Below are positions 9,595-17,445 of a stretch of DNA of 64,000 nucleotides, in pieces (positions within the stretch are counted from its first letter, which is position 1; every line of letters starts with the position of its first letter). This DNA comes from UTCFX2 sp002050125 (GTDB lineage Bacteria > Chloroflexota > Anaerolineae > Anaerolineales > UBA4823). Under the pieces are notes generated by a model. It was not told where the DNA came from. It saw only the letters and a program-made list of their open reading frames with translations, and made no database searches. The stretch is from NCBI GenBank assembly GCA_027494035.1, contig JAOSJQ010000001.1:2604001-2668000 (forward strand), read 5' to 3'. The position numbers were made by a program, and so were the translations under genes.

Positions 9595-10383
9595 TCAGGT
9601 GACCAGGTCGGGGGGGAGGAAGTCGACGCGGTTCAGGTACGCCACCCAGACTTCGCCGGGCAGGAAATCGAAGCGCGAGACCCCGGCGTTGTTCAAGACA
9701 AACCACAAGCTGTCTTCTGGCTGCAGGATCACGTTGTCCTGGTCGCGCGCTCGGAGCGACTGCACCGTCGCACGGGCTGTCCCGTCCTGAAGCCCAAACA
9801 AGACCGATAGAAAGTGATTGTAAAAACCGCCGTGGCTGACCACCGCCACACGGTGCGGCTGATCGCCGTGGCGCTCGAGGAGTTCAGCTAGAAAAGCGCG
9901 CGCCCGCTGGCGGCGCTCCGGGCGCGTTTCGAACGGGCGGTTCCACCAGCCCTCTTCGCCGAGCGTTTCGGGCAGAACGAGTTGCGGGAAATGCCGCTCG
10001 AAGTAGGAGCGCGGTTTCCCGCTCAGCGGCTGCGGCGCGCCGCTTTCGGGGTCGTCCAGATAAATGCCGCCGCCTTCGTGGATGCTGGACCAGGCAACCA
10101 GCGGCAAATCGAGGGCTGACGCGATGCAGGCGGCGGTGGCGACCGCGCGAATCATCAGGCTGGTGTAAATGTGGGTGAAGACCGGTCCGCTGTCCCAGTC
10201 CGGGTCGGATTTTTCGACGCGGGGTGCGCCGTTTTCAGCGCGCAAAAACTCCGCCAGATGGCGCGCCTGGCGCAGCCCTTTTTCGGTGAGCGGCGGATCC
10301 TCGCTGCGGGTCTGGTTGTTCGCGTCATCATCGAAGAGGGCGTTATTGCTGGATTGTCCGTGACGGATGAAATACAACTGCAT
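9595..10383 (-). CDS. Histidine phosphatase (phosphoglycerate mutase-like) family protein
   Basis: The 262-residue protein begins M-Q-L-Y-F-I-R-H-G-Q-S, with the R-H-G motif at residues 7-9 holding the phospho-accepting histidine. The family also requires L-T-E-K-G-x-x-Q-A, seen as P-P-L-T-E-K-G-L-R-Q-A-R, a second arginine in Y-T-S-L-M-I-R-A, the acid E-G-G in H-E-G-G-G-I, and a C-terminal V-V-S-H-G-G-F. All are present, so it is probably catalytically active. Members dephosphorylate varied small molecules; the substrate cannot be told from sequence. Convergent with the nuclease operon (7 bases apart), it is probably transcribed alone. Confidence 0.92.
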   Translation of the reverse strand: MQLYFIRHGQSSNNALFDDDANNQTRSEDPPLTEKGLRQARHLAEFLRAENGAPRVEKSDPDWDSGPVFTHIYTSLMIRAVATAACIASALDLPLVAWSSIHEGGGIYLDDPESGAPQPLSGKPRSYFERHFPQLVLPETLGEEGWWNRPFETRPERRQRARAFLAELLERHGDQPHRVAVVSHGGFYNHFLSVLFGLQDGTARATVQSLRARDQDNVILQPEDSLWFVLNNAGVSRFDFLPGEVWVAYLNRVDFLPPDLVT

Positions 10384-10453
10384 GTTGTGCGCCTGTTCCC
10401 GTTAGAAAATTTGTAAACCGACCCATTATAACAACGACGGTTTCAAAATTCTA

Positions 10454-10483
10454 ATTGAAAACCTTTTCAATCAATGCTATACT
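10454..10483 (+). promoter_or_regulatory. Promoter with overlapping palindrome for the LysM gene
   Basis: TTGAAA (10455-10460), 17 bases, then TATACT (10478-10483) is a near-consensus housekeeping promoter. A perfect 8-bp inverted repeat, ATTGAAAA-CC-TTTTCAAT (10454-10471), overlaps the -35 and spacer and could be an operator. Transcription would start near 10490, about 80 bases before the LysM gene. Confidence 0.65.
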
Positions 10484-10568
10484 TAGAAACTGAAGTGTGC
10501 TGAGGCAAGCTCCGGGCGGGCGATCTTTCAAAAAAGCGCCGGGAGCAAACTAAAAAGGAGTCTAACGC

Positions 10569-11201
10569 ATGGAATCCGAAACAAAAAAAGACCAGCCCGC
10601 AAAACTGGCGCTGCTCGTGTTGAGCATTGCGCTGGTTCTGACCCTGCTGGTGAGCGCCATCCCGCAAACTGCCGCTCAGGCGGTAACCTGCAAATTCAAG
10701 CATACCGTCTTGCAGGGTGAGACGCTGATTTACCTTGGTAACCTGTACAACGTCGATTACCTCAAAATTGCAAAAGCGAACAACCTCAACCCGCCTTACG
10801 CATTAATCGTCGGGCAGGTGCTGTGCATCCCCGAAGGGGAAAAACCTGCCAACCAACCCACCAAGCCCGCCGAGAAGGGCAAAGGTCCCTCTGTTCAGGT
10901 CGTGCCGGGCATGAACCGCATCCTGGTGTCGGTGGAAAACTTCGCTAAGAAGACCACCTACTTTATTCGCATCACTCCAACGCACTATAACGTCACCTAC
11001 CGCCTGGGGCAATTCACAACGAACAAAGAAGGGGACGCCACAAGTTGGTTCCGCGTGCCGTATTCCACCCGGCGAACGCCGACCATGACGCTGTGCCTCA
11101 AAAACGCCTGGACGGACGCTGTGTCGTGCGTGAAATACGACGACATCTTTGTGTACTATCCGTTTGTCCGCCCGAGCTGCGGTCCCAAAGAGCCGCGCTA
11201 G
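10569..11201 (+). CDS. Secreted or membrane-anchored LysM-domain protein
   Basis: A 210-residue protein with a basic/acidic N-terminus, a hydrophobic segment at about residues 13-32 and a possible signal peptidase site after I-P-Q-T-A-A-A-Q-A. A single LysM domain follows (about residues 42-88): H-T-V-L-Q-G-E-T-L-I-Y-L-G-N-L-Y-N-V, then I-A-K-A-N-N-L and I-V-G-Q-V-L-C-I-P. LysM binds peptidoglycan or related glycans. A Lys/Pro linker leads to a C-terminal domain of about 100 residues with paired cysteines that I do not recognise; it reads like a beta-sandwich. An RBS (AAAGGAG) lies 9-10 bases before ATG 10569. The gene has its own promoter and terminator, so it is monocistronic. Confidence 0.85.
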   Translation: MESETKKDQPAKLALLVLSIALVLTLLVSAIPQTAAQAVTCKFKHTVLQGETLIYLGNLYNVDYLKIAKANNLNPPYALIVGQVLCIPEGEKPANQPTKPAEKGKGPSVQVVPGMNRILVSVENFAKKTTYFIRITPTHYNVTYRLGQFTTNKEGDATSWFRVPYSTRRTPTMTLCLKNAWTDAVSCVKYDDIFVYYPFVRPSCGPKEPR

Positions 11202-11230
11202 CGTCTCGGTCTCGTATATTTAACTACCGC

Positions 11231-11268
11231 ATTGCAGCCGGGAAACCCCGCCCGGCTGCAATCTTTTT
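11231..11268 (+). terminator. Rho-independent terminator after the LysM gene
   Basis: A perfect 12-bp stem, ATTGCAGCCGGG / CCCGGCTGCAAT, encloses an 8-base loop and is followed by CTTTTT. Confidence 0.9.
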
Positions 11269-11271
11269 AAC

Positions 11272-11304
11272 CCGCCGTCCGCCCCAGCCCGAGCGGCGGT
11301 TTTT
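11272..11304 (+). terminator. Second tandem terminator hairpin
   Basis: CCGCCG (11272-11277) pairs with CGGCGG (11294-11299) across a 16-base loop and is followed by TTTTT. It lies 3 bases after the first terminator and may act as a backup. Confidence 0.55.
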
Positions 11305-11345
11305 GAAGTAAATCCTGGCATTTCACCAAAAAAAGACAAACCGGA

Positions 11346-11354
11346 TGGTAAAAT
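11346..11354 (+). promoter_or_regulatory. Extended -10 promoter directly before a start codon
   Basis: TGG followed by TAAAAT (11349-11354) lies 7 bases before ATG 11362. The predicted transcript starts at or next to the start codon, so the acyltransferase gene would be leaderless. Confidence 0.5.
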
Positions 11355-11361
11355 TTATGCC

Positions 11362-12273
11362 ATGGATCTGCAACGCATACTGAACAGCCAGCAGGCGGGG
11401 TCGTGGGCGCTGCGGATCAGCCGGATGCTGCCGCCGGCGGTTGGGTTACAATTTGCCAAATTGCTTGCGAGCCGCCTGACGCTCAATCGCGATCTTCCGC
11501 TCATGCAAGCGATTCGCTTGAACCGCTGGGTGACCAGCGATTTTGAACTGGAAGGAGCAGCGCTCGACCGGGCGGCGCGCCAGGCGTTGTATGAAATTGC
11601 AGCGTCGTTTTACTTGCTGTTTCACTACATCAACCGCCCCGAGGCGCTGCAAGAGCTGGTCGAATTCAGCCCGGAGGTGGACGAGGTGATTGCCCTCAGC
11701 CGCGAAAACCGCCGGGGGCTGCTGGTCGCCGGCTTGCACATGAGCAATTTCGACCTGGTGATCCAGGCGGCTGCCTGGCGCGGGCTGCGCGCGATCGCGG
11801 TCTCGCTGCCGGAGGTAACCGAAAATCAGGAGGCGGTGGAATGGCAGCATCAATTCCGGCGCCAGGCGGGGCTGGAGATCCTGCCCGCCTCGGTCTCCAC
11901 CTTCAAAAAGGCGGTCGAGCGCCTGCGCGCCGGCGGCGTGGTGATGACCGGGATCGACCGCTCCATCAGCAAGCCCCGGCTGCGCCCGAAATTCTTCGGT
12001 CAGCCAGCCTGGCTGCCCCTGCACCACGTCCACCTGGCGCTGGAGGCGGACGTACCGCTGCTGTTGATCTCCGCCTTGCGCAAAGAGGACGGGCGCTATC
12101 ACCTGCTCGCCTCGCCCGAGCTGCGCCTGGAACCGCGCCCGAACCGCGACGAACGCATGCTGCTCAACGCCGAACGGGTGCTGGAAATCGCCGAGGGTTT
12201 TGTCCGGCAGGCGCCCGAACAGTGGACGGTCGTGCAGCCGGTCTGGCCCGACCTGCTCAAAAAAATGCCTTGA
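11362..12273 (+). CDS. LpxL/HtrB-like lysophospholipid acyltransferase family protein
   Basis: The 303-residue protein shows the H-x4-D acyltransferase motif as G-L-H-M-S-N-F-D (His126, Asp131). Next comes a G-V-V-M-T-G-I-D-R region (about residues 191-199) and a substrate-site stretch P-K-F-F-G-Q-P-A-W-L-P near residue 212, the layout of LpxL/HtrB and PatA proteins. These enzymes transfer an acyl group to a lipid or glycolipid at the membrane. A cluster of basic residues lies near the N-terminus. The next gene, a CDP-alcohol phosphotransferase, starts 48 bases downstream on the same strand, so both probably act in building a membrane lipid. There is no evidence for lipid A genes here, so a phospholipid or glycolipid acceptor is more likely. 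Confidence 0.85.
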   Translation: MDLQRILNSQQAGSWALRISRMLPPAVGLQFAKLLASRLTLNRDLPLMQAIRLNRWVTSDFELEGAALDRAARQALYEIAASFYLLFHYINRPEALQELVEFSPEVDEVIALSRENRRGLLVAGLHMSNFDLVIQAAAWRGLRAIAVSLPEVTENQEAVEWQHQFRRQAGLEILPASVSTFKKAVERLRAGGVVMTGIDRSISKPRLRPKFFGQPAWLPLHHVHLALEADVPLLLISALRKEDGRYHLLASPELRLEPRPNRDERMLLNAERVLEIAEGFVRQAPEQWTVVQPVWPDLLKKMP

Positions 12274-12321
12274 TCCGCGTCCACCCGACGCGCTATCCCT
12301 AAAAATTCGGCGGGAGTAGAT

Positions 12322-13014
12322 GTGAAAACAGTCGATTTACGCACACACAAACGGATCTTGAACACTTTTACCGGCGAGGCTGAAAAGAAGCTGTTGATCT
12401 GGATCGCCGAGCGGCTGCCCGGCTGGGTGATGCCGGACCTGCTGACGATCGTGGGCGTTTTCGGCGCCGTGGTGGTTTTCTGCGGTTACGCCTTGACCAA
12501 CCTTCACCCGGGGTTCCTCTGGCTGGCGAACCTGGGATTTGTGATCAACTGGTTTGGCGACAGCCTGGACGGCACGCTGGCGCGGGTGCGCAAGATCGAG
12601 CGCCCGGTGTACGGCTTTTACGTCGATCACGCCACCGACGCGTTCGTCGAGATCCTGCTCTTCTTGGGGGTGGGCGTTTCGCCTTTTGTGCGCTTCGAGC
12701 TAGCCAGCCTGGCGCTGATCGGGTATCTCTTGCTCTCAGTTCTGGTGTATCTGCGCACCTTTCTGCGCGGCGAATTTACCATCTCATACGGCAAACTGGG
12801 TCCCACCGAGGGGCGGCTGATCGCTATGTCGGCGAACACGCTGGTTTTCTTCATCGGAAACCCGCAGGTGAGGCTGTTCCGCCTGACGTTGAGCGTCTAT
12901 GATTGGATCGTGGTGGGCATTGTGCTGCTGCTGCTCGTGATCACGGTCTCGACCACGCTGCGCCAGGCGCGCCTGCTGAGCGAGCTGGATCCGCCGGGCG
13001 GAAAACCCGAATAG
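12322..13014 (+). CDS. CDP-alcohol phosphatidyltransferase family protein
   Basis: The signature D-x2-D-G-x2-A-R-x9-G-x3-D-x3-D is complete: Asp80, Asp83, Gly84, Ala87, Arg88, Gly98, Asp102 and Asp106. The 230-residue protein has about six membrane helices, the usual fold. It transfers a phosphatidyl (or similar) group from a CDP-activated donor to an alcohol such as glycerol phosphate or inositol phosphate; the acceptor cannot be told. The start is GTG 12322 behind GGAG at 12313-12316; no in-frame ATG lies nearby. It follows the acyltransferase gene and probably belongs to the same transcript. Confidence 0.9.
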   Translation: MKTVDLRTHKRILNTFTGEAEKKLLIWIAERLPGWVMPDLLTIVGVFGAVVVFCGYALTNLHPGFLWLANLGFVINWFGDSLDGTLARVRKIERPVYGFYVDHATDAFVEILLFLGVGVSPFVRFELASLALIGYLLLSVLVYLRTFLRGEFTISYGKLGPTEGRLIAMSANTLVFFIGNPQVRLFRLTLSVYDWIVVGIVLLLLVITVSTTLRQARLLSELDPPGGKPE

Positions 13015-13065
13015 CGGGAACTTATCTCCTTCAACATACGTCCTGTGGGAAGAGGAGAGTGCAGG

Positions 13066-15155
13066 ATGAAGAAAACTGCGAGTTTGCTGATGTGCCTGGT
13101 CTTCTTGCTCGCCGGGGCTGGCATCCTGCCGGTCGCGGGGCAAGAAGAACCGAGACCCGGAGCGCCCACAGCCGGCAATTTGATCTTTCTGCCGATGGTG
13201 GTCAGCCAGCCTTCTTACAGCATCGCCGGGCAGGTGACCGACCAGCAAGGAGCGCCCCTAAGCGGGGTGATGGTCAACAGCGGGGATGGAAATCAGACCG
13301 TTACCGACCAAAACGGAAATTATTTCATGTCCACCCAGCACAGCGCCTACTCCGTCGCGCCATTTTTGGAGGGGGTGGGTTTTGCGCCGACCGCCCTGGA
13401 TGTCAACGTGGACGGAAATCTGGCGAACCTGGATTTCATGGGCTATTCGGGGTGCGGCGACCTGATCGTCAACGGCGATTTCGAGAGCGACGCAGGCTGG
13501 GAGCTGCAGAACGCGTCCATCACCAGCGCGCGTTTCAACAGCGGGGCGCGCTCGCTGCAGTTAGGGCTGCTCAACCCGGCGGCGAACGCCAACTCGGTTT
13601 CCAGGGCGATGACGCCGGTGATCCACATTCCACAGGACGCGCAGGGCGCCGTGCTGCGCGTCTGGCTGTTCACCCAGGCGCTGACCGGAGCGAGCGCCGA
13701 AAGCGGGGAGGCAGCCGTCAACCGCCCCGATGAAGTCGTTTTTGGCGACCCGGTGGATCCGAACGACCGCCAGCTCCTTCAGGTGCTGGACGCCAACGGC
13801 GCCCCGCTGGAGGATCTGCTGACGCTGCAAGGGGTCAACGGGGGCAGTGGGCGTTGGTGCAGTTCAGCCTGGCGGATTTTGCCAATAACAACATCCGCCT
13901 GGGGCTGCGGGTGGAGAACGACGGGAGCGGCGCGGTGAGCGCCATGTACGCCGACGACATCTCGCTGCAAACCTGCCCCACGCTGGTGACGCCCGAAGAG
14001 ATCGCCGCGGGGGTGAACGCCGCCGAAGACACCGCGGCGTGCGTCAACCAGATCATCAACCCGGGGTTTGAAACCCGCAAGGGCTGGGGCATTCCCTTCA
14101 CCGCTTACTCGGCGGGCTATCAGCCAAAGACCCTCATGTATCCCGAAGTGGTGTATGCGGGCGACTGGTCGATGCGCACCGGCATCCCCAGCTACCTGGC
14201 GCACCAGAACCGCTACAGCTACTCGGACGCCTGGCAGACGGTTTACATCCCGCCCTGGGCGACTTCCGCGCGCCTGAGGCTGTACAACAAGATGGTCAGC
14301 CTGGCAGCTCCGGCGTCGAGTGAACTGCAAACCGAGGAGCGCAACCTGGCGGAGGTCGAACCGCAGTTTGCCGCGGGCGCCTCGTGGGGCGACGCGGCGC
14401 TGGCGGGCGACCGCATGTACATCTTGCTGCTCAACCCGTTCACCGGGCGGATCATCCAAACCTTGCAGGCGTGGGACGCACGCAACAACAACTGGAAGCT
14501 GCGCGAATACGACCTGACGGCTTTCCGCGGTCAGTCGGTGCGCATCCAGTTTGGGACGTTCAACGACGGCGATATATTCAACCGCGTGACTTCAATGTAC
14601 GTGGACGAGGCGACTGTGGACGTTTGCGGCGGGGTCGCTCCGCCGCCGCCACCGCCGCCCAGCGCGGCTTGCCCCGCGGGCTACACCCAGCGCTTGTTCA
14701 ATACCAGTTTCGAGGCTTCCAACGGCTGGTACATCCCGATCACGGCTTACTCGGCGCGCTACACCACCCTGCGCGCGAACAGCGGGGCGCGCTCCATGCT
14801 GACCGGGATCGTCAACCCCTGGCACAACCGCTACAGCTATTCCGATTTTGGGCAGCCGGTTTTCATCCCGCCCGGCGTCAGCGCGGCGATCCTGCGCTTC
14901 AACGTCTTCCGCCAGTCGAACGACTGGGCTGGACGAGATCGACAGTATTTGCTGGTGCTGAACAGTTGGGGTTACTGGATCGACACGCTGCTGTGGAACA
15001 GCAGCAACAACAGCCAGACCTGGCAAACGATCGAGCGCGACGTGCGCTATCTGCGCGGCAACTCGATCCGGCTGCACTTTGGGACGTTCAACAACGGCTG
15101 GAATGGGATCACGGCGATGTTCGTGGACGACGTATCCCTGTGCACGCTGCCCTAG
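13066..15155 (+). CDS. Large secreted multimodule protein with carboxypeptidase-regulatory-like and repeated carbohydrate-binding-like modules (one frameshift)
   Basis: The start is ATG 13066 behind AGAGGAG; it encodes a signal peptide (M-K-K-T-A-S-L-L then a hydrophobic core ending near V-A-G-Q). Residues 50-110 form a carboxypeptidase-regulatory-like module (I-A-G-Q-V-T-D-Q-Q-G-A-P-L-S-G-V). Three modules of about 180 residues follow; each opens with a phrase such as N-G-D-F-E, N-P-G-F-E or N-T-S-F-E and ends M-Y-A-D-D-I, M-Y-V-D-E-A or M-F-V-D-D-V, with a C at the end. This layout is common to beta-sandwich binding modules. A Pro-rich linker (eight prolines) separates modules 2 and 3. The frame change near 13842 is explained by one missing G in a G5 run. 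The corrected product is about 696 residues. The function is unknown, probably extracellular binding or adhesion. Confidence 0.78.
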
Positions 15156-15167
15156 CGCGCTTTACGG

Positions 15168-15243
15168 CAGACCCCTGCCTGTCCCTCCCCCGATGCAAGC
15201 GGATTTTATCCGCCTGGGTTGGGGGAGGGCGGGTTGGGGTCTG
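15168..15243. repeat. Large imperfect inverted repeat between convergent genes
   Basis: An outer stem CAGACCCC / GGGGTCTG (15168-15175 and 15236-15243) encloses CCCTCCCCC / GGGGGAGGG and an inner AGCGGAT / ATCCGCC-type hairpin. It lies just after the secreted-protein gene. It could act as a terminator or be a relative of the C-rich palindromic repeats at 16936-17311 and 59732-59803. A smaller hairpin of similar base content (CCCCCCATATTGGGGAGGG) sits at 15322-15340. Confidence 0.6.
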
Positions 15244-15345
15244 TTTGTTCTCTGTAAGATTTCCAGGTCGGTTTCACTTCTTCCGCGCGCACTCGTCCTG
15301 AATTGGCTTACACTCCTCAATCCCCCCATATTGGGGAGGGTGGGG

Positions 15346-15969
15346 TCAGTTTTTGGCAAGCAGCTCCGTCAGGACCGCCTGCGAGCGCTGGGCGACCTCG
15401 GCGTGCAGGCTGCCGCCGTGGGCGTCCATCGTCACCACCGCCGGGAAGTCGGCGACTTCGATCACCCACAGCGCCTCGGGGACGCCAAAATCGAGCTTAT
15501 ACACGCCCAGCACGCGCCTGACGGTCTGCGCGATGAGCGAAGCCGCCCCGCCGATCGCGTGCAGATAGACGCCGGGCGCTTCCTGGCACGCCTGGAGCGT
15601 CTGCGCGCCCATCCCGCCCTTGCCGATCACGCCCTGAATTTTGAAATGGCGCATCACGTCTCCCTGGTAGGGTTCTTCGCGGGCGCTCGTGGTGGGTCCG
15701 GCTGCTACGAAGCGGTACTCCCGGGTATCCAGCCCGGCGACCACCGGTCCGCAGTGATAGATGCAGCTCCCCCGCAGCAGCGGCTGGAGCGCTTGATAGA
15801 CCTCCAGGTCGTCCCCAGCCGGTGCGCGGGTGGACTTGATAAAGGTGTCCACCATCCACTTGTGGACGGTGTCGCGCCCGGTGACCATCACCCCGGAGAG
15901 GGCGACCGGGTCGCCGACCCGCAGTTCCTGAACGGTTTGATCGTTGAATGGCAGTTGGATTTTTTTCAT
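15346..15969 (-). CDS. Class I fumarate hydratase, beta (C-terminal) subunit
   Basis: The 207-residue protein matches the swivel-domain subunit of two-part class I hydro-lyases. It has L-R-V-G-D-P-V-A-L-S-G-V-M-V-T-G-R-D near the N-terminus, then Y-H-C-G-P-V-V, G-P-T-T-S-A-R-E-E-P-Y and G-K-G-G-M-G, all typical of FumA/TtdB-like C-terminal domains. With the alpha subunit upstream it hydrates fumarate to malate in the TCA cycle in the cytoplasm. The two genes are separated by 19 bases and are co-directional. L(+)-tartrate dehydratase is the main alternative because the families are close. Confidence 0.88.
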   Translation of the reverse strand: MKKIQLPFNDQTVQELRVGDPVALSGVMVTGRDTVHKWMVDTFIKSTRAPAGDDLEVYQALQPLLRGSCIYHCGPVVAGLDTREYRFVAAGPTTSAREEPYQGDVMRHFKIQGVIGKGGMGAQTLQACQEAPGVYLHAIGGAASLIAQTVRRVLGVYKLDFGVPEALWVIEVADFPAVVTMDAHGGSLHAEVAQRSQAVLTELLAKN

Positions 15970-15988
15970 CTCGCTCTCACGCCTGGTC

Positions 15989-16861
15989 TCACGCGTAACT
16001 GACCTGTCCGGAGCGCCCTGTCAGCTGGCGCCGGCGATACGCCCAGCACATATAGGAGACGGTGACGAAGAAGCTGGCGGGCAGGCGGTGCAGGCTGGTC
16101 ATTTTGGCGGCTAACACCGTCGTTTCCCCGCCAAACCCCATCGGACCGATGCCGAGTTGGTTGGCTTCCTGCGTCAGGCGCCGCTCGAGCTCCGCCAGTT
16201 CGGGTTCGGGGCTGGGCTGATCGAGTTGGCGCAGCAGCACTTCCTTGGACGCCAGGTAGGAGGAGCCGCGGTCGCCGCCGACGGCGACGCCGAGGATGCC
16301 CGGGGCGCAGCCCAGCCCTTGCGCCTGGTGCACCGCGTCCAGCACGACTTTGCGCACGCCTGCCAGGTCGCGCCCGGCGCCCAGCGCGGCGTTGGGCAGG
16401 GAGTACTGCGCGCCCACGTTCTCACAGCCGCCGCCTTTCAAGATCAGTTCGACCGTGAGCGTCTCATCTTCGGCTTCTTCGAAATGCACGGTGGGGAAGT
16501 GCGCATCGCCCAGGTTGTTCCCGCTGTTCTTCCCGCTGAGCGAATCGACCGAATTGGGGCGCAGGTACGCCTTGCGCGTCGCTTCGGCGACCGCGTTTTC
16601 GATCTGCGTGCGCAGCGCGCGCGTGCTCCAGCCGGCGGGGTGATGCACGAAGAAGATCGGCGTGCCGGTGTCCTGGCAGATGGGGGTTGAGTTGCGGCGC
16701 GACAGCTCTACGTTCTCCAAGATGGTATCCAGCGCGTTGCGCGCGGCGGAGCCGGGCTGCTCGGCTTCTCGGGCGGCGCGCAGCGCCCGCTCCACGTCGG
16801 GGGGCAGGTCGGTCGAGGTCAGCCGGATCAGTTCCAGGATTTCAGATGTCAGGTCTTGCAT
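15989..16861 (-). CDS. Class I fumarate hydratase, alpha (N-terminal, Fe-S) subunit
   Basis: The 290-residue protein has the three cysteines expected to bind the catalytic 4Fe-4S cluster: Cys62 in I-C-Q-D-T-G, Cys146 in G-G-G-C-E-N-V-G and Cys185 in G-L-G-C-A-P-G-I. It also has K-N-S-G-N-N and the C-terminal G-P-M-G-F-G-G-E-T-T-V-L phrase of the family. Oxygen-labile class I enzymes fit an anaerobic or microaerophilic lifestyle. It is the first gene of a two-gene unit with the beta subunit. A closely related tartrate dehydratase role cannot be excluded. Confidence 0.9.
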   Translation of the reverse strand: MQDLTSEILELIRLTSTDLPPDVERALRAAREAEQPGSAARNALDTILENVELSRRNSTPICQDTGTPIFFVHHPAGWSTRALRTQIENAVAEATRKAYLRPNSVDSLSGKNSGNNLGDAHFPTVHFEEAEDETLTVELILKGGGCENVGAQYSLPNAALGAGRDLAGVRKVVLDAVHQAQGLGCAPGILGVAVGGDRGSSYLASKEVLLRQLDQPSPEPELAELERRLTQEANQLGIGPMGFGGETTVLAAKMTSLHRLPASFFVTVSYMCWAYRRRQLTGRSGQVSYA

Positions 16862-16935
16862 GGATCGCCTCCGGTTGTAAAGGACTATGTTTATTATACA
16901 GCGTTATCCGCCGCGGCGCGGTGTGTGAGAGGGGG

Positions 16936-17108
16936 TTACCCCACCCCGACCCTCCCCAAATTTGGGCGAGATTTACCCGCCTGAATTTGGGGAGGGTGAC
17001 TGGCTTGTCCACAAATTCGCAGCTTGGTTTTCTTCCCCCAAATCCGTGCGGGGCTTGCCCTGCCTGGATTTGGGGGGACTGAGGGGGTAAGCCGCGGCAG
17101 GATCAGCG
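16936..17108. repeat. Palindromic MITE-like element, copy 1
   Basis: This element lies in the 584-base gap between the fumarase genes and a lipoprotein gene. It starts TTACCCC and the element core ends GGGGGTAA at 17090, giving imperfect C-rich/G-rich terminal inverted repeats. Two internal hairpins are present: CCTCCCCAAATT / AATTTGGGGAGG, and CCCCCAAATCC / GGATTTGGGGG. It is repeated nearly exactly at 17137-17311, including 18 flanking bases (GCCGCGGCAGGATCAGCG). It has no coding capacity that looks real. Confidence 0.8.
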
Positions 17109-17136
17109 TACGCGGAAAAAAGCACCTGTCCCATAA

Positions 17137-17311
17137 TTACCCCACCCCGACCCTCCCCAAATTCAGGCGGGTAAACCTCGCCCAAATTTGGGGAGGGTGA
17201 CTGGCTTGCCCACAAATTCGCAGCTTGGTTTTCTTCCCCCAAATCCGTGCGGGGCTTGCCCCGCACGGATTTGGGGGGACCGAGGGGGGGTAAGCCGCGG
17301 CAGGATCAGCG
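17137..17311. repeat. Palindromic MITE-like element, copy 2 (direct repeat of copy 1)
   Basis: This is the second near-identical copy of the element at 16936-17108, separated by 28 unique bases. Its second hairpin is more perfect: CCGTGCGGGG / CCCCGCACGG extends the CCCCCAAAT / ATTTGGGGG stem. Inside the element the first stem is CCTCCCCAAATT with the order of half-sites changed relative to copy 1. The remaining gap to 17445 holds no other gene I can support. Confidence 0.8.
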
Positions 17312-17445
17312 CCCAAAACTTTTCTGCCGAAAAAGCGCCCGACGCGGTATACTCCGCAATAATCGCATTGGCGTCGACCGTGCCTGGTTTCACGGTCTTG
17401 ATCGTCCTGGCGCTTGTGGGCGGGTTCGTAACCAAGGAGAATCTG

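Noticed and set aside
15316..15345. Terminator of the secreted-protein gene
   Set aside because: The C-rich hairpin lacks a clear T run in the plus direction and overlaps the convergent fumarase end; it looks more like a repeat fragment.
16936..17311. CRISPR array
   Set aside because: Only two long copies of a palindromic element are present; there are no short repeats with unique spacers and no cas genes.
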